Shown one piece after another: positions 8,790 through 18,600 of a DNA stretch of 64,000 nucleotides (position 1 is its first letter; each line of letters opens with the position of its first letter). The stretch lies in the NCBI GenBank assembly GCA_024235175.1, contig JACKMX010000004.1, positions 620,001 through 684,000 of the forward strand, read 5' to 3'. This stretch comes from Chromatiaceae bacterium. Lineage in GTDB: Bacteria > Pseudomonadota > Gammaproteobacteria > Chromatiales > Chromatiaceae. The notes below the pieces were generated by a model, which saw only the letters and a list, made by a program, of their open reading frames with translations, was not told the origin of the DNA and made no database searches. The position numbers and the translations under genes were made by a program.

Positions 8790-9590
8790 TTAAGAGCCGC
8801 TCAGCAGCCACTCGCGCCACTGCTGAAAAATATCGCTGTCCAGTGCGGCAATTGCTGAGCGCGGCTCGCCACAGGCACTGAACACGGGCGCGCCGTCCAG
8901 TGCGCAGGAGCGGCCGCCCATCCGCTCCAGGATCAGCTGCCCGGCCGCATAGTCCCATATTTTCTGCCTGCCGTGCAGGTAGACATGAAAACGACCTGCC
9001 GCAGCCCAGCACCAGTCCAGCGCCACCGACCCGAAACTTCGCTGAGAGCTGTACGGGGGAGAGTGCATCAGGCGTAATACAAGGCTTGTCGGAAGTCGTT
9101 TGAAATCCACCGTTGCTATACAGCGCTGCAAAGAGGCGGGAGCCTCCAATCCCTTGAGCGGTTCTCCGTTGAGCAGAGTGGCACCACCCTTGACGGCGGA
9201 GAAGCACTCATCCCGTACCGGATCGTAGACCATGCCAAGCACCACTTTTCCATCAATCATCAGGGCTATTGAAACCGAGTAGAAGGGAATACCGGCAGCG
9301 AAATTGCTGGTGCCGTCCAGTGGGTCCACAATCCAGAGTCCTTCACCGGGTTGGGCCAGGCATGCGGCCTGTTCGGCTGCTGTCATCTCCTCTCCCAGCA
9401 GCCCATACTGCGGCCAGAGCTGCCGCAGCTCAGACTCCAGTCTGTCCTGTATGGCCCTGTCCGCAACAGTGACTATGCTGCCGTCCCCCTTTAGCTTCCG
9501 GGTGACATCGGCAAATCGAGGCAACAACTCTTGCTCGGCAGCAAGCTTCACAATAGCGCAGAGTGTTTCCGAATCGGGTAACTTCATCAA
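8790..9590 (-). CDS. Inositol monophosphatase-family phosphatase
   Basis: 266 residues, the typical family length. It carries the Mg2+-binding signatures of the lithium-sensitive phosphatase fold: LGEEM (first acidic site), WIVDPLDGTSNF (the DPxDGT metal loop), and WDYAAGQLILERMGG near the C-terminus. Family members hydrolyse inositol-1-phosphate, 3'-phosphoadenosine-5'-phosphate (CysQ-like) or related sugar phosphates in the cytoplasm. The sequence does not settle which substrate. MMKLPD gives two adjacent start codons, 9590 or 9587. It stands alone, with a 166-base gap to the PilZ gene upstream. Confidence 0.88.
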   Translation of the reverse strand: MMKLPDSETLCAIVKLAAEQELLPRFADVTRKLKGDGSIVTVADRAIQDRLESELRQLWPQYGLLGEEMTAAEQAACLAQPGEGLWIVDPLDGTSNFAAGIPFYSVSIALMIDGKVVLGMVYDPVRDECFSAVKGGATLLNGEPLKGLEAPASLQRCIATVDFKRLPTSLVLRLMHSPPYSSQRSFGSVALDWCWAAAGRFHVYLHGRQKIWDYAAGQLILERMGGRSCALDGAPVFSACGEPRSAIAALDSDIFQQWREWLLSGS

Positions 9591-9756
9591 TCGTGCGGGA
9601 TAAATGGTTTCGAAGTGTCACATACTAACAAAAAACAGCCGCCGGCCCTCAGTGTTGATGATCTGGAGCGCCCGAACGTAGGTCCAATCCTGGAGCTTGT
9701 ATCAGAGCTGCCGAGGAAAAAAATATCTCTATGGTGCACCGTGCGGATTGTACCGA

Positions 9757-10044
9757 TCAGGATGTGCAGAAGCGCAGCCCTACACCCCCGTCGTACTGGC
9801 GAACCACAATGGCCGTGTAACGCAGCAGATTGATTACTCTCCCATCCCTCTGAATAAAAACAAGATCGACCAGAGTGCCTACGGAGAAGTTTCTCCATTT
9901 GGTGCTGATGGAGACCCCGCAGCGGCTGATATCAATGGTGGTGCCGCGACATCTCAGGGGCTCATCACGCAGATAGACCTCGAGCGCTGCCGCCTCTCTT
10001 CTGGCGATACGGCGATCGATGTCGGGCGAAGCTGCACTGCGCAT
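9757..10044 (-). CDS. Small PilZ-domain cyclic-di-GMP receptor
   Basis: 95 residues, essentially one PilZ domain. The N-terminal arginine motif (DRRIARREAA, fitting RxxxR) and the D-x-S-x-x-G motif (TIDISRCG) that together bind cyclic-di-GMP are both present, and the barrel ends in GLRF. Single-domain PilZ proteins act as adaptors for motility, pilus or surface-polysaccharide machines. No such machinery is nearby, so the target is unknown. It fits the abundance of cyclic-di-GMP enzymes in this window. Confidence 0.82.
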   Translation of the reverse strand: MRSAASPDIDRRIARREAAALEVYLRDEPLRCRGTTIDISRCGVSISTKWRNFSVGTLVDLVFIQRDGRVINLLRYTAIVVRQYDGGVGLRFCTS

Positions 10045-10339
10045 CTGAAAATCCCCAGATTATATTCATTTCCCGCATTTGGAATACGCACGGTGGAACA
10101 TCATGTGCCATGCCGGTCATAACCAATTGCCGCTGATTAATTCAGGTTTATCTTAAGCATGTACCATACCACAAATTTTTATTGTTTATATACAAGTAGT
10201 TAACGCAGCTATAAAATTCACCCAGTATTTCGGCTGTAAAATATGCTGACAGGATCAGTGCGGCTTCGGTAATGAGTTCCCTCCATCGGTTGGATGCGGG
10301 AGGACGCAACTTCGAGTCAAATGGCAGGTCTGACGATAA

Positions 10340-11116
10340 ATGCAAAAGAAATTCATTATCCTGCGTAAACCGCTCCGACTGTTACGGCCAATCGCTGTAC
10401 TTCTCTTCTTCCTGCTGCTTGGTCCATTTGCCGTACTTGCATTCGGTGACCTGGATATGCGCACCCATTGGCGCAACGCCAGCCACGCCAGTTCCGGTCT
10501 GGCACCCAGCCCTGATCAAGAGCCGCAGGCTGTTATTCAGATTTACGGCGCACGCGCGTATAACTGGCGCGGTGCATTCGGAATACACACCTGGATCGCG
10601 GCAAAAAGGCGGAACAGTGGACACTACACCGTCTATCAGGTGATCGGCTGGAATCTCTATCGGGGCCACTCCGTGGTAACCGTGCAGAAGGGAGGCACAC
10701 CGGATTTCCGCTGGTTCAACGCACAGCCTGAACTTCTGCTGGAACGCCGTGGCGGCATCACCGAAACTTTGATAGACAGGATTGAATCGGCGGTGGACGC
10801 CTACCCCTACGCTTATAGATACAGGGTTTGGCCCGGTCCCAACAGCAACAGCTTTACGGCTTTTGTCGCACGCAAGGTGCCCGAACTGGGTCTGGACCTG
10901 CCCCCTACGGCGATTGGAAAGGATTTTCTTGCAGAAGGTAAGCTGATCGGACCCACCCCAAGCGGAACCGGCTGGCAGTTTTCATTGTTCGGACTGCTGG
11001 GCGCGAGTCTGGCAAGCGAAGAGGGGCTGGAGTTTAATCTGCTCGGACTCTCGTTCGGATTCGATGCCAACGATCTGGCGCTGCGCCTGCCTGGCTTTGG
11101 ACGGGTACTGCTCTAG
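10340..11116 (+). CDS. DUF3750-family inner-membrane or periplasmic protein
   Basis: 258 residues. One hydrophobic helix near the N-terminus (about 15-37: PIAVLLFFLLLGPFAVLAF) works as a membrane anchor or uncleaved signal. The rest is soluble and carries landmarks remembered for DUF3750: GIHTWIAAK, YQVIGWNLYRG, YRVWPGPNSNSF and the ALRLPGFGRVLL end. The WPGPNSNSF segment is the most characteristic. The family's biochemical function is not known. The gene is monocistronic, preceded by an AT-rich region of about 290 bases with nothing recognisable in it, and ends with TAG. Confidence 0.75.
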   Translation: MQKKFIILRKPLRLLRPIAVLLFFLLLGPFAVLAFGDLDMRTHWRNASHASSGLAPSPDQEPQAVIQIYGARAYNWRGAFGIHTWIAAKRRNSGHYTVYQVIGWNLYRGHSVVTVQKGGTPDFRWFNAQPELLLERRGGITETLIDRIESAVDAYPYAYRYRVWPGPNSNSFTAFVARKVPELGLDLPPTAIGKDFLAEGKLIGPTPSGTGWQFSLFGLLGASLASEEGLEFNLLGLSFGFDANDLALRLPGFGRVLL

Positions 11117-11336
11117 CATACGGCCCGCTTCTGCAACACTCCCTTGTTGTCAACAAACTTTACGATAGCTGCAGAGATTTAAAATCCCACAGCACAACTA
11201 TATGAAATATCTAGATAAGTTCAATCTGGCACGTTAGGTGCTACAACACAGACAGCGCAGGGCAACGCTACCAGGACAAACAAATATTAAAACCAGGGAT
11301 CGGACTAATAATAAAACCAAAGCTGTAAAACCTGAT

Positions 11337-11367
11337 GCCGCCAGGGGCAACCCGGGCGGTTTTTTTA
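11337..11367 (+). terminator. Rho-independent terminator (candidate)
   Basis: The stem CCGCC...GGCGG is closed by G/C-rich inner pairs and followed on the plus strand by seven T residues. It lies 220 bases past the DUF3750 stop, so it either ends a long 3' untranslated region or a short transcript of its own. Confidence 0.6.
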
Positions 11368-11477
11368 TCCTCCCGGGCATCGATCAGACCTTAAGATTGG
11401 ATACAGGCGAATACCACATCCATTTCGATAAATTCTTCTAAAGCTTTTTCAACCCTTGGCCGATAGCTTTGGCAAGA

Positions 11478-11670
11478 GTGGTTGGTGTGGATGCAGTCCT
11501 TAAACGCAGTACCTTGAGTTTCTCCACCAACCGCCCCCTAAAGTGTGGTTGGTGCAGATGCAGTCCTTAAACGCAGTACCTTAAGTTTCTCCACTGACCA
11601 CCATTTAAAGTGTGGCTGGTGACGATGTTGTCCTTGAAAGCAGTATCCCAGGTTTCTTCACCAACCACCT
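11478..11670. repeat. Three tandem 67-bp repeats with inverted arms
   Basis: Units start at 11478, 11545 and 11612, exactly 67 bases apart. Each begins GTGGTTGGTG (GTGGCTGGTG in the third) and contains GCAGTCCTTAAACGCAGTACC or a diverged version of it. Each ends with a CCACCAACC-like arm (CCACTGACCACC in the second), so each unit can fold into a hairpin, as can the unit junctions. Read on the minus strand, each unit also spells a related peptide (TAFKD followed by NIVTSHT, CICTNHT or CIHTNHS). The shared segment is in a different frame in successive units because 67 is not a multiple of 3. The block sits between convergent genes. Its origin (decayed coding sequence or structured element) is unresolved. 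Confidence 0.8.
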
Positions 11671-11681
11671 TGCACTAACAG

Positions 11682-11708
11682 AAAACCCGGTCGCAATACC
11701 GGGTTTTT
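11682..11708. terminator. Bidirectional rho-independent terminator
   Basis: AAAACCCGG TCGCAATA CCGGGTTTTT forms a perfect hairpin flanked by A and T runs. It can serve tadA on the minus strand, which ends 23 bases away at 11731, as well as plus-strand transcription through the 67-bp repeats. Confidence 0.85.
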
Positions 11709-11730
11709 CTATTCTTCTTGTCCCGAACTT

Positions 11731-12207
11731 TCAGCGCCTTGAACGAAAGAACGCCCGCAGCTGGTCGCTGCATATGTCCGCCAATACACCACCATCGACC
11801 CCCACCCGGTGGTTGAAGCGGTGATCCGACGGCAACAGATCAAATACACTGCCGGCGGCACCACCCCTCGGATCATTGGCGCCGAAAACGACCCGCGCGA
11901 CCCGGGCGTGAATGATCGCACCGGCGCACATGGGGCAGGGTTCCAGTGTGACATAGAGTGTGGTTCCGGATAGCCGATAGTTCTGCACCCTGGCCGCCGC
12001 ATCTCTAAGAGCAATGATCTCCGCATGGGCGCTGGGATCATGAGTGCCGATGGGCCGGTTCCAGCCCTCGCCGATTATCTCTCCGTCCCTGACCAGAAGC
12101 GCACCGACCGGCACCTCACCGGCCTGCTGTGCAACTTCCGCGAGTGCAATCGCGCGCTGCATAAACAGAAGATCATGTTTGGCGCCAGATTCGATACCGG
12201 TCAACAC
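11731..12207 (-). CDS. tadA: tRNA-specific adenosine deaminase TadA
   Basis: 158 residues. A zinc-dependent deaminase fold with the catalytic HAE motif (AHAEIIALRDA) and the PCPMCAGAI zinc site. The substrate-recognition segment VPVGALLVRDGEIIGEGWNRPI is nearly invariant in the family. It converts adenosine-34 to inosine in the tRNA-Arg(ACG) anticodon and is essential in many bacteria. The start at 12207 places the normal first helix (LLFMQRAIALAEVA) at the usual distance. A bidirectional terminator follows. Confidence 0.95.
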   Translation of the reverse strand: MLTGIESGAKHDLLFMQRAIALAEVAQQAGEVPVGALLVRDGEIIGEGWNRPIGTHDPSAHAEIIALRDAAARVQNYRLSGTTLYVTLEPCPMCAGAIIHARVARVVFGANDPRGGAAGSVFDLLPSDHRFNHRVGVDGGVLADICSDQLRAFFRSRR

Positions 12208-12669
12208 CCCCGCTCCCGCTTGTGCGTAAACAAATCGAAAAAAAATCCGAATCAGTTCTGTTTCCTGGTAACCACAACTTGAAATACCAGGAGAAATATC
12301 CCTGCCAATAGTTCCTCAAAAAATCTGACAGGGCAACCCTGATCCCTCCCCTGGTACCGCACTGCGGAAGGGCATTGAATATGGATTCGTCACCTGTAAT
12401 GAAACTTCTCACTTTCCGAGCTTTCAGGGTTCTACTCTCCCGGAGAGTAGCAGCGAACAGGTTGGATGGATTGAACGGTTCCTCCTGTCCACCAGATCCG
12501 TTATAAATCGGGCAATTCAATTTTGCCGACAGGCCTTGAAATGCATTACATTATCCGGGGTGGCGCTCTTTAGCCGTTACCTCAGGTGCAGCTCATACCA
12601 TGGACCAGGCAAGTGAAGATCGCAATCGACGTGGCTTCCCTGCATAAACAGGAACGAGAGTAAAAGGGA
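12208..12669. other. Divergent intergenic region between tadA and the giant kinase
   Basis: 462 bases with no recognisable gene. A small hairpin CTACTCTCCCGGAGAGTAG occurs at about 12433-12451. Promoters for both flanking genes should lie here, but no hexamer pair is good enough to call. AAAGGG precedes the ATG at 12670. Confidence 0.4.
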
Positions 12670-15600
12670 ATGAACTCAAGGAACTGCAAGTCCGCCCACC
12701 CCGCCCTGCTCTGTCTGTTGCTTGGTATTCTTGGCCTGCTCGTCGCTGCCGCAGTCAAACCGGAGGAGTCCGCGGCTGATTCTGCCCCGCAACAGATTAC
12801 CGTGGTCTTTAATTCCGGAACGCCACCATTGAAGTTCAGCGATCCGCAGGGCAGGGCTTCGGGTCTGCTGGTGGATCTGTGGCGGTTGTGGGGTAAAAAG
12901 ACGGGCATAACCGTTAAGTTTCTGGAGGCACCCTGGGATGAAACCCTGCGTATGGTGCGGGAAGGCGAAGCGGACGTGCATGCCGGTCTCTTTTTTACCG
13001 AAGAGCGCGACCGCTTCCTGGACTACACCAGCGCGCTGCTGGAGATCGAATATCTGATCTTCCACCATCGCACCATCCTCGGTGTCGAAAAGCTGCAGGA
13101 TCTGAAGGCATTCCGGATTGGGGTGCCAAAGGGGTTCACCCAGGAGTTCGTGTCCGAGCGGCTGCCTCAGGCGGCTCTTGGCCTCTATCCCGATTTCGAC
13201 CACTTGTACCGGGCCGCTTTCGACGGCGAAGTCAGGGTCTTCGTCTCTCCGCTGATCAATTATCAATATTTCCTCAAGCAGAATGAGAGTGAGGGTGAGT
13301 TCGACTATGATGTCAACAATCCTCTCTACCAGCAGACCTATTTCGGTGCCGTGCGGGAAGGCAACAACGCGCTCAGGCAACTGATCGATCGGGGATTGGC
13401 CAGCATCACCCGCGAAGAGCGTGCAGCCATAGAGCGCAAATGGCTGGGGCAGGCAAAAACCGACACCCAGAATGTGCTTACCATTGCCGGCAGCCGGAAC
13501 CTCCCCCCCTTCAGCATGTTGAATGAGGCCGGCGAACCGGTGGGGATCGGTATTGACCTGTGGCGCCTCTGGTCCCGGAAAAGCGGCCGTCCCATACAGT
13601 TCCGACTCACCGATATCTCACGCTCGTTGTCGGACCTGCGGGACAAACGGGCCGACCTTCACGCCGGACTGTTTCGCTCAAAGGAACGTGCCGAATGGCT
13701 CGCATTTTCCAAGCCTTTCCTCAGGGCTCCGGCAACGCTCTACCATCTGTTTCGCGAGTCCCGTCCGCCCGATCTGGTGGATTTCAGCAGCGCGAGAATC
13801 GGGGTGCAGGGCCCTCCTCCCGCAGAGTTGTTCCAGTCGCTGTTCCCCTCCGCCAAGCCGGTCAGCTTCGAAAACGTCACCCAGATGGTTGCCGCCCTGG
13901 AGCGGGGTGAAATAGATGCCTTCGTCGCGGACCGCCCTTCAGCCGATCTGGAGTTGGTACGTTCCGGTCTGCGCGGGGATATAGTGGCGCTGGAGCAGGA
14001 TCTGTTCGAGATCGATCTGAGGGCTGCCGTACCCAGGGATAAAGAGGACCTGCTGCAGGAAATAGAACAAGGCATGAACGCCATATCCAGGAATGAACTG
14101 GCGGCTATCCTCGGGCGCTGGCTCGGCGGGACGGTGGATTACAATATCTACCTGCCGCAGCAACATCCGGTGCAATTGACTCCAGAGGAGCAGACCTGGA
14201 TCAAACAGCACCGCGAACTGCGCATCGCGGTTGATCCAGAGTTTGCACCCTATGAGTTCCTTGATGAGACCGGAAAGCACCAGGGTGTATCTGCCGACTA
14301 CCTGAAACTGTTGGAGCGTAAGCTTGGGGTCCGTTTCACTCTGGTGCCCACCAAAACCTGGGATGAGTCGGTCGGCATGGGATTCGTCAAACAGATCGAT
14401 GTGTTACCGCTCATCAACCGTACTCCAAGCCGTGAGCCCCACCTGCTGTTTACCGAGCCATACTTTATCTCCCGCAGGGTAATCATCACCCGCGGGCAGC
14501 GTGACGATATCCGGGAGGTATCGGACCTGGCCAACCGGAGACTGGTGCTGCCGGCGGGCTACTCGGTCAACGAACACATCCGCGAAAACATTCCCGATGC
14601 GCAGATCATCGAGGTGACAGATATCCCAAGCGCGCTCAGGTCGGTAGCAGAGGGAGCAGTGGATGCCACCATCCTCAGCATTGGGGTGGCCAGCTACTGG
14701 CTGGACCGCAGTGAACTCACCAATCTGCGCATAGCCGGACAGTTTGGCCGTCCCAGCACCCTCTCCATGGCCTGCCGCAATGACTGGCCGGAGCTTGCTT
14801 CTATCCTGCAAAAAGCGCTGGCAAGCATCAGTGAGGATGAACATCTGAGCATCCGCCGCCGCTGGATCTCCCTGGACGACGATGCAGACCAGGCCCCCAA
14901 TCTGGGACTGACGCCTCAGGAGCACACCTGGCTGCGCCAGCACCCGGTCATCGCCACCGGGGGTGACGCGGATTGGCCTCCGGTCGCCTATGTGGACCGG
15001 GACGGAACCTATCGCGGTATCAGCGCGGACTACCTGCAACTGCTGCAAAAAAGACTGGGCATCGAATTCTCCACGGTCACCGATACGGCTTGGTCGGAAC
15101 TACTCGATCGGGCCCGTAATCGAAATCTTGACCTGATCGCCTCCATTTCCCGCTCCGAGGAACGGGAACAGTATCTGGGTTTCACCCATCCCTACTTCTC
15201 CGTCCCCTACACTATCTACCGCCACCACGACGGACCGGACATCACCACTTTGAAAGAGCTCAGAGGCCTCACCGTGGCCGTGGAGAAGGACTTCTATCTG
15301 CACGAGCGCCTGTCGCTCGATTTTCCAGCCATCTCACTGCTTGTGGTGGAGAACACCGTTCAGGCCTTGGAGGCGGTCTCTTTCGAACGGGCAGATGCCT
15401 ATATTGGCAATCCTGCCGTGGCCGAATGGCTGATCGAACAGAACCGGTTGCACAACCTGAAAGCCGTCGCTACCGCACCAATCCTGGGCAAGTCCGAAAT
15501 GCGCCTGGGCGTGCGCAAGGACTGGCCCCTTCTGCTCAGCGCCCTGAACAAGGGATTCGCCAGCATCACCCCAGAGGAGCACCGCAAGATCCGACACCGA

Positions 15601-18600
15601 TGGATGGGCCAGGCACACTCCGGAGAGGGAATCCGAACGATATTGACCGAGTCCGAGCAGGAGTGGCTGGCGGCCCACAGCAGAATCCGCATTGGCTTTG
15701 ACGCCTCCTACTCCCCCTACAGCTTTCTCGGTCCGGACGGGATATACCGGGGGGTGGCTGCGGATTTCATCCGCCTGCTCGGAGAACGCCTCGGTGTCGA
15801 CATGGAGGCCGTCCCCGGTCTGGACTGGCCGCAGATTCTGCAGGGGGCTAGGGAGCACACCCTGGATGTGATCGCCACCGCGGTTCAAACTCCGGAACGG
15901 GATGAATTCCTTGAGTTTACCAGTATCTATATACCTACTCCGCTGGTCATTATGAGCAGGGCCGACAATACAGAGATCCTGGGAGCGGATGATCTGTCCG
16001 GCAGGCGGGTGGCCCTGGTCGAAGCGCATCCCACTTCCCAGCGTGTGCGCAGGGAACATCCCGCCATAAAGGAAGTCCCGGTGAAGACGCCCCTGGATGG
16101 GCTCAGGGAGGTCGCTCTCGGGAAGGCTGACGCTTATGTGGGCGTGCTGGGCATCAACGTCTACCTCTCAGGCAAACACGGCATTACCAACCTTAAGGTG
16201 GCAGCCGGCTATGATGCGGAAAGCGACGGCCAGAGATTCGGGGTGCGTAAGGATTGGCCGGAGTTGGCGCGTATACTGGAAAAGGCGCTGGCAGCCACTC
16301 CGGAAGCAGAGAAATTCGCCATCTTCAACCGCTGGGTTCCCGCCGGCGAAGTTGCCGCAAAATCCCGACCGGCGCTGGAGTCCCTGCAGCTGAACGAACA
16401 GGAGCTCAAGTGGCTGCAACAGCACCGGGAGATACGCCTCGGCGTGGACCCAGACTGGGAACCCATCGAGTTCGTAACGCCAAAGGGTGAATATAGCGGC
16501 ATCTCATCGGAGTTCATCCAGCGCATCTCCGTCCTGCTTGAAATGGAGATGAAGCATACGCCCGGAATCAGCTGGCAAGAGGTGCTGAACAGGTCCAAGC
16601 GCAGGGAGATCGATATTCTGCCGGCCGTCACTCCATCGCTGGAACGCGCCCGCTATCTCAATTTCACCAAACCCTATCTGCACTTCCCCTTTATGGTTTT
16701 CACCCGCAAGGATGCCCCTCTGCTCACCGGCATCGCAGATCTGGGCAGCCGGCGGGTGGCGGTGGAGCGCGGCTATGTCACCGAGGAGTACCTGAAGCGG
16801 GATCATCCGCATCTCAGCCTGCAGCTGGTGGAGACCACGGCCCAGGCGCTGCATGCACTGGCAACGGGAGACGTCGACGCCTATGTAGGCAACCTGACTC
16901 TCGGCAGTTATCTGATCGACAAACTGGGCCTGGGCAACATCAAGGTATCTGCCCCCACACCCTACGCCAACGATCTGGCCATAGGTGTGCGCAAGGACTG
17001 GCCTGAACTGCTCGCAATCATGGACAAGGCCCTGGCTACTATTGACGAAGCGGAGCGGCAGAAGATTCGTCAGCAATCCCTCGCCATCCGCTATCAGGTC
17101 GCGGTGGACTACACCCTGCTGTGGCAGGTGGTGGCGGGAGCGGCTCTTTTGCTTCTGCTCACGCTGCTGTGGCTGGCCCAGGTGCGGAGCCAGAGGTCAG
17201 CTCTGGCGGTGGCCAAGGCCGAAGCGGATCAGGCCAACCGCTTCAAAAGCTACTTTCTCGCCAACATGAGCCATGAAATCCGCACCCCGATGAATGCCAT
17301 CGTGGGTTTTTCCCACCTGGCACAGCAGAGCGGTCTCGATCGGCGGCAGCAGGGATACGTGGATAAAATCCAGTCTTCGGCCTACTCCCTTCTGGGCATT
17401 ATCAACGACATACTCGATTTCTCCAGAATCGAGGCTGGCAAGCTGCATATCGACCGAGCCCTCTTCTCCCTAGACGAGGTAATGGAAAACCTGGCGCACC
17501 TGAACATCATGCGGGCCGAAGAGAAAGGACTCGAACTGCTGTTCAGCCGGGACCTGAAGATTCCCGACAGTCTCGAAGGCGACTCACTTCGCCTCGGTCA
17601 GATCCTGACCAATCTGGTCAGCAACGCAATCAAGTTCACCCGGAAGGGAGAGGTCAAGGTTGTCACCCGGCTCAAGGAGCAGCAATCCGATCAGGTGCTG
17701 TTGAGCTTCGCCGTTGAAGACACCGGCATCGGCATCGAGCCCGATCAGGTTGAACGCCTGTTTCAGGCCTTCACCCAATTGGATGGCTCGACGACACGGC
17801 AGCATGGCGGAAGCGGCCTCGGCCTGAGTATCTGCAGGCACCTGGTGCAACTCATGGGTGGAACACTGGAGCTGGAGAGCACTCCCGGCAAGGGCAGCCG
17901 GTTCAGCTTCGAGCTGGCTTTCAGGTTCCATGGCGAACCCAGGGCACGTAATCTGATACCGGATACCCCTCTGCGGGGATTACGTGCATTGGTGGTGGAT
18001 GACAATCCTTCGGCCCGACAGATTCTCAAAGAGATGCTGACATCCTTCACCTTTGATGTGGTGACGGCACCCAACGCCGAGACAGCGCTTGGTCTGATTC
18101 AGGACGCCGACGAAGATGGTCCGGAACCCTTCCGGCTGGTATTGATGGATTGGCGCCTGCCGTTGATGGACGGCATCGAGGCGAGTAGACGGATCAAGCA
18201 GGACAAGTGGCTTTCCCACACTCCGGCACTCATCCTGGTCACTGCCTATGGTCGTGAGGAGGTGCTGCAAAGTGCTGAAAAGGCTGGTACTGATGCGGTG
18301 CTGATCAAGCCCGTCAGCCCCTCCGCACTGTTCGAAACCGTACTCCGGGCACTCGGTGCACCAATATCAGTCACCGCGGAGAACGGTCATAAAGCATCCC
18401 CGCTGAAGCGCCGCCTCTCCGGCAGGGTGCTGCTGGTGGAAGACAACATCATCAATCAACAGCTCGCTCAGGAGCTGCTGGAAACCATGGGGTTGCTGGT
18501 GCAAACCGTTTGCAACGGACAGGAGGCTCTCGAAACCCTGCGGAAACATCAGTTCGATCTGGTACTGATGGATATTCAGATGCCGGATATGGATGGGTAT

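Noticed and set aside
11238..11441. Small plus-strand protein between DUF3750 and the repeats
   Set aside because: The frame crosses a rho-independent terminator hairpin and shows no protein-like composition.
11478..11670. Integron attC array or CRISPR
   Set aside because: The inverted arms do not fit the attC core pattern, no integrase or cas gene is nearby, and the repeated segment fills the whole 67-bp unit with no variable spacer.
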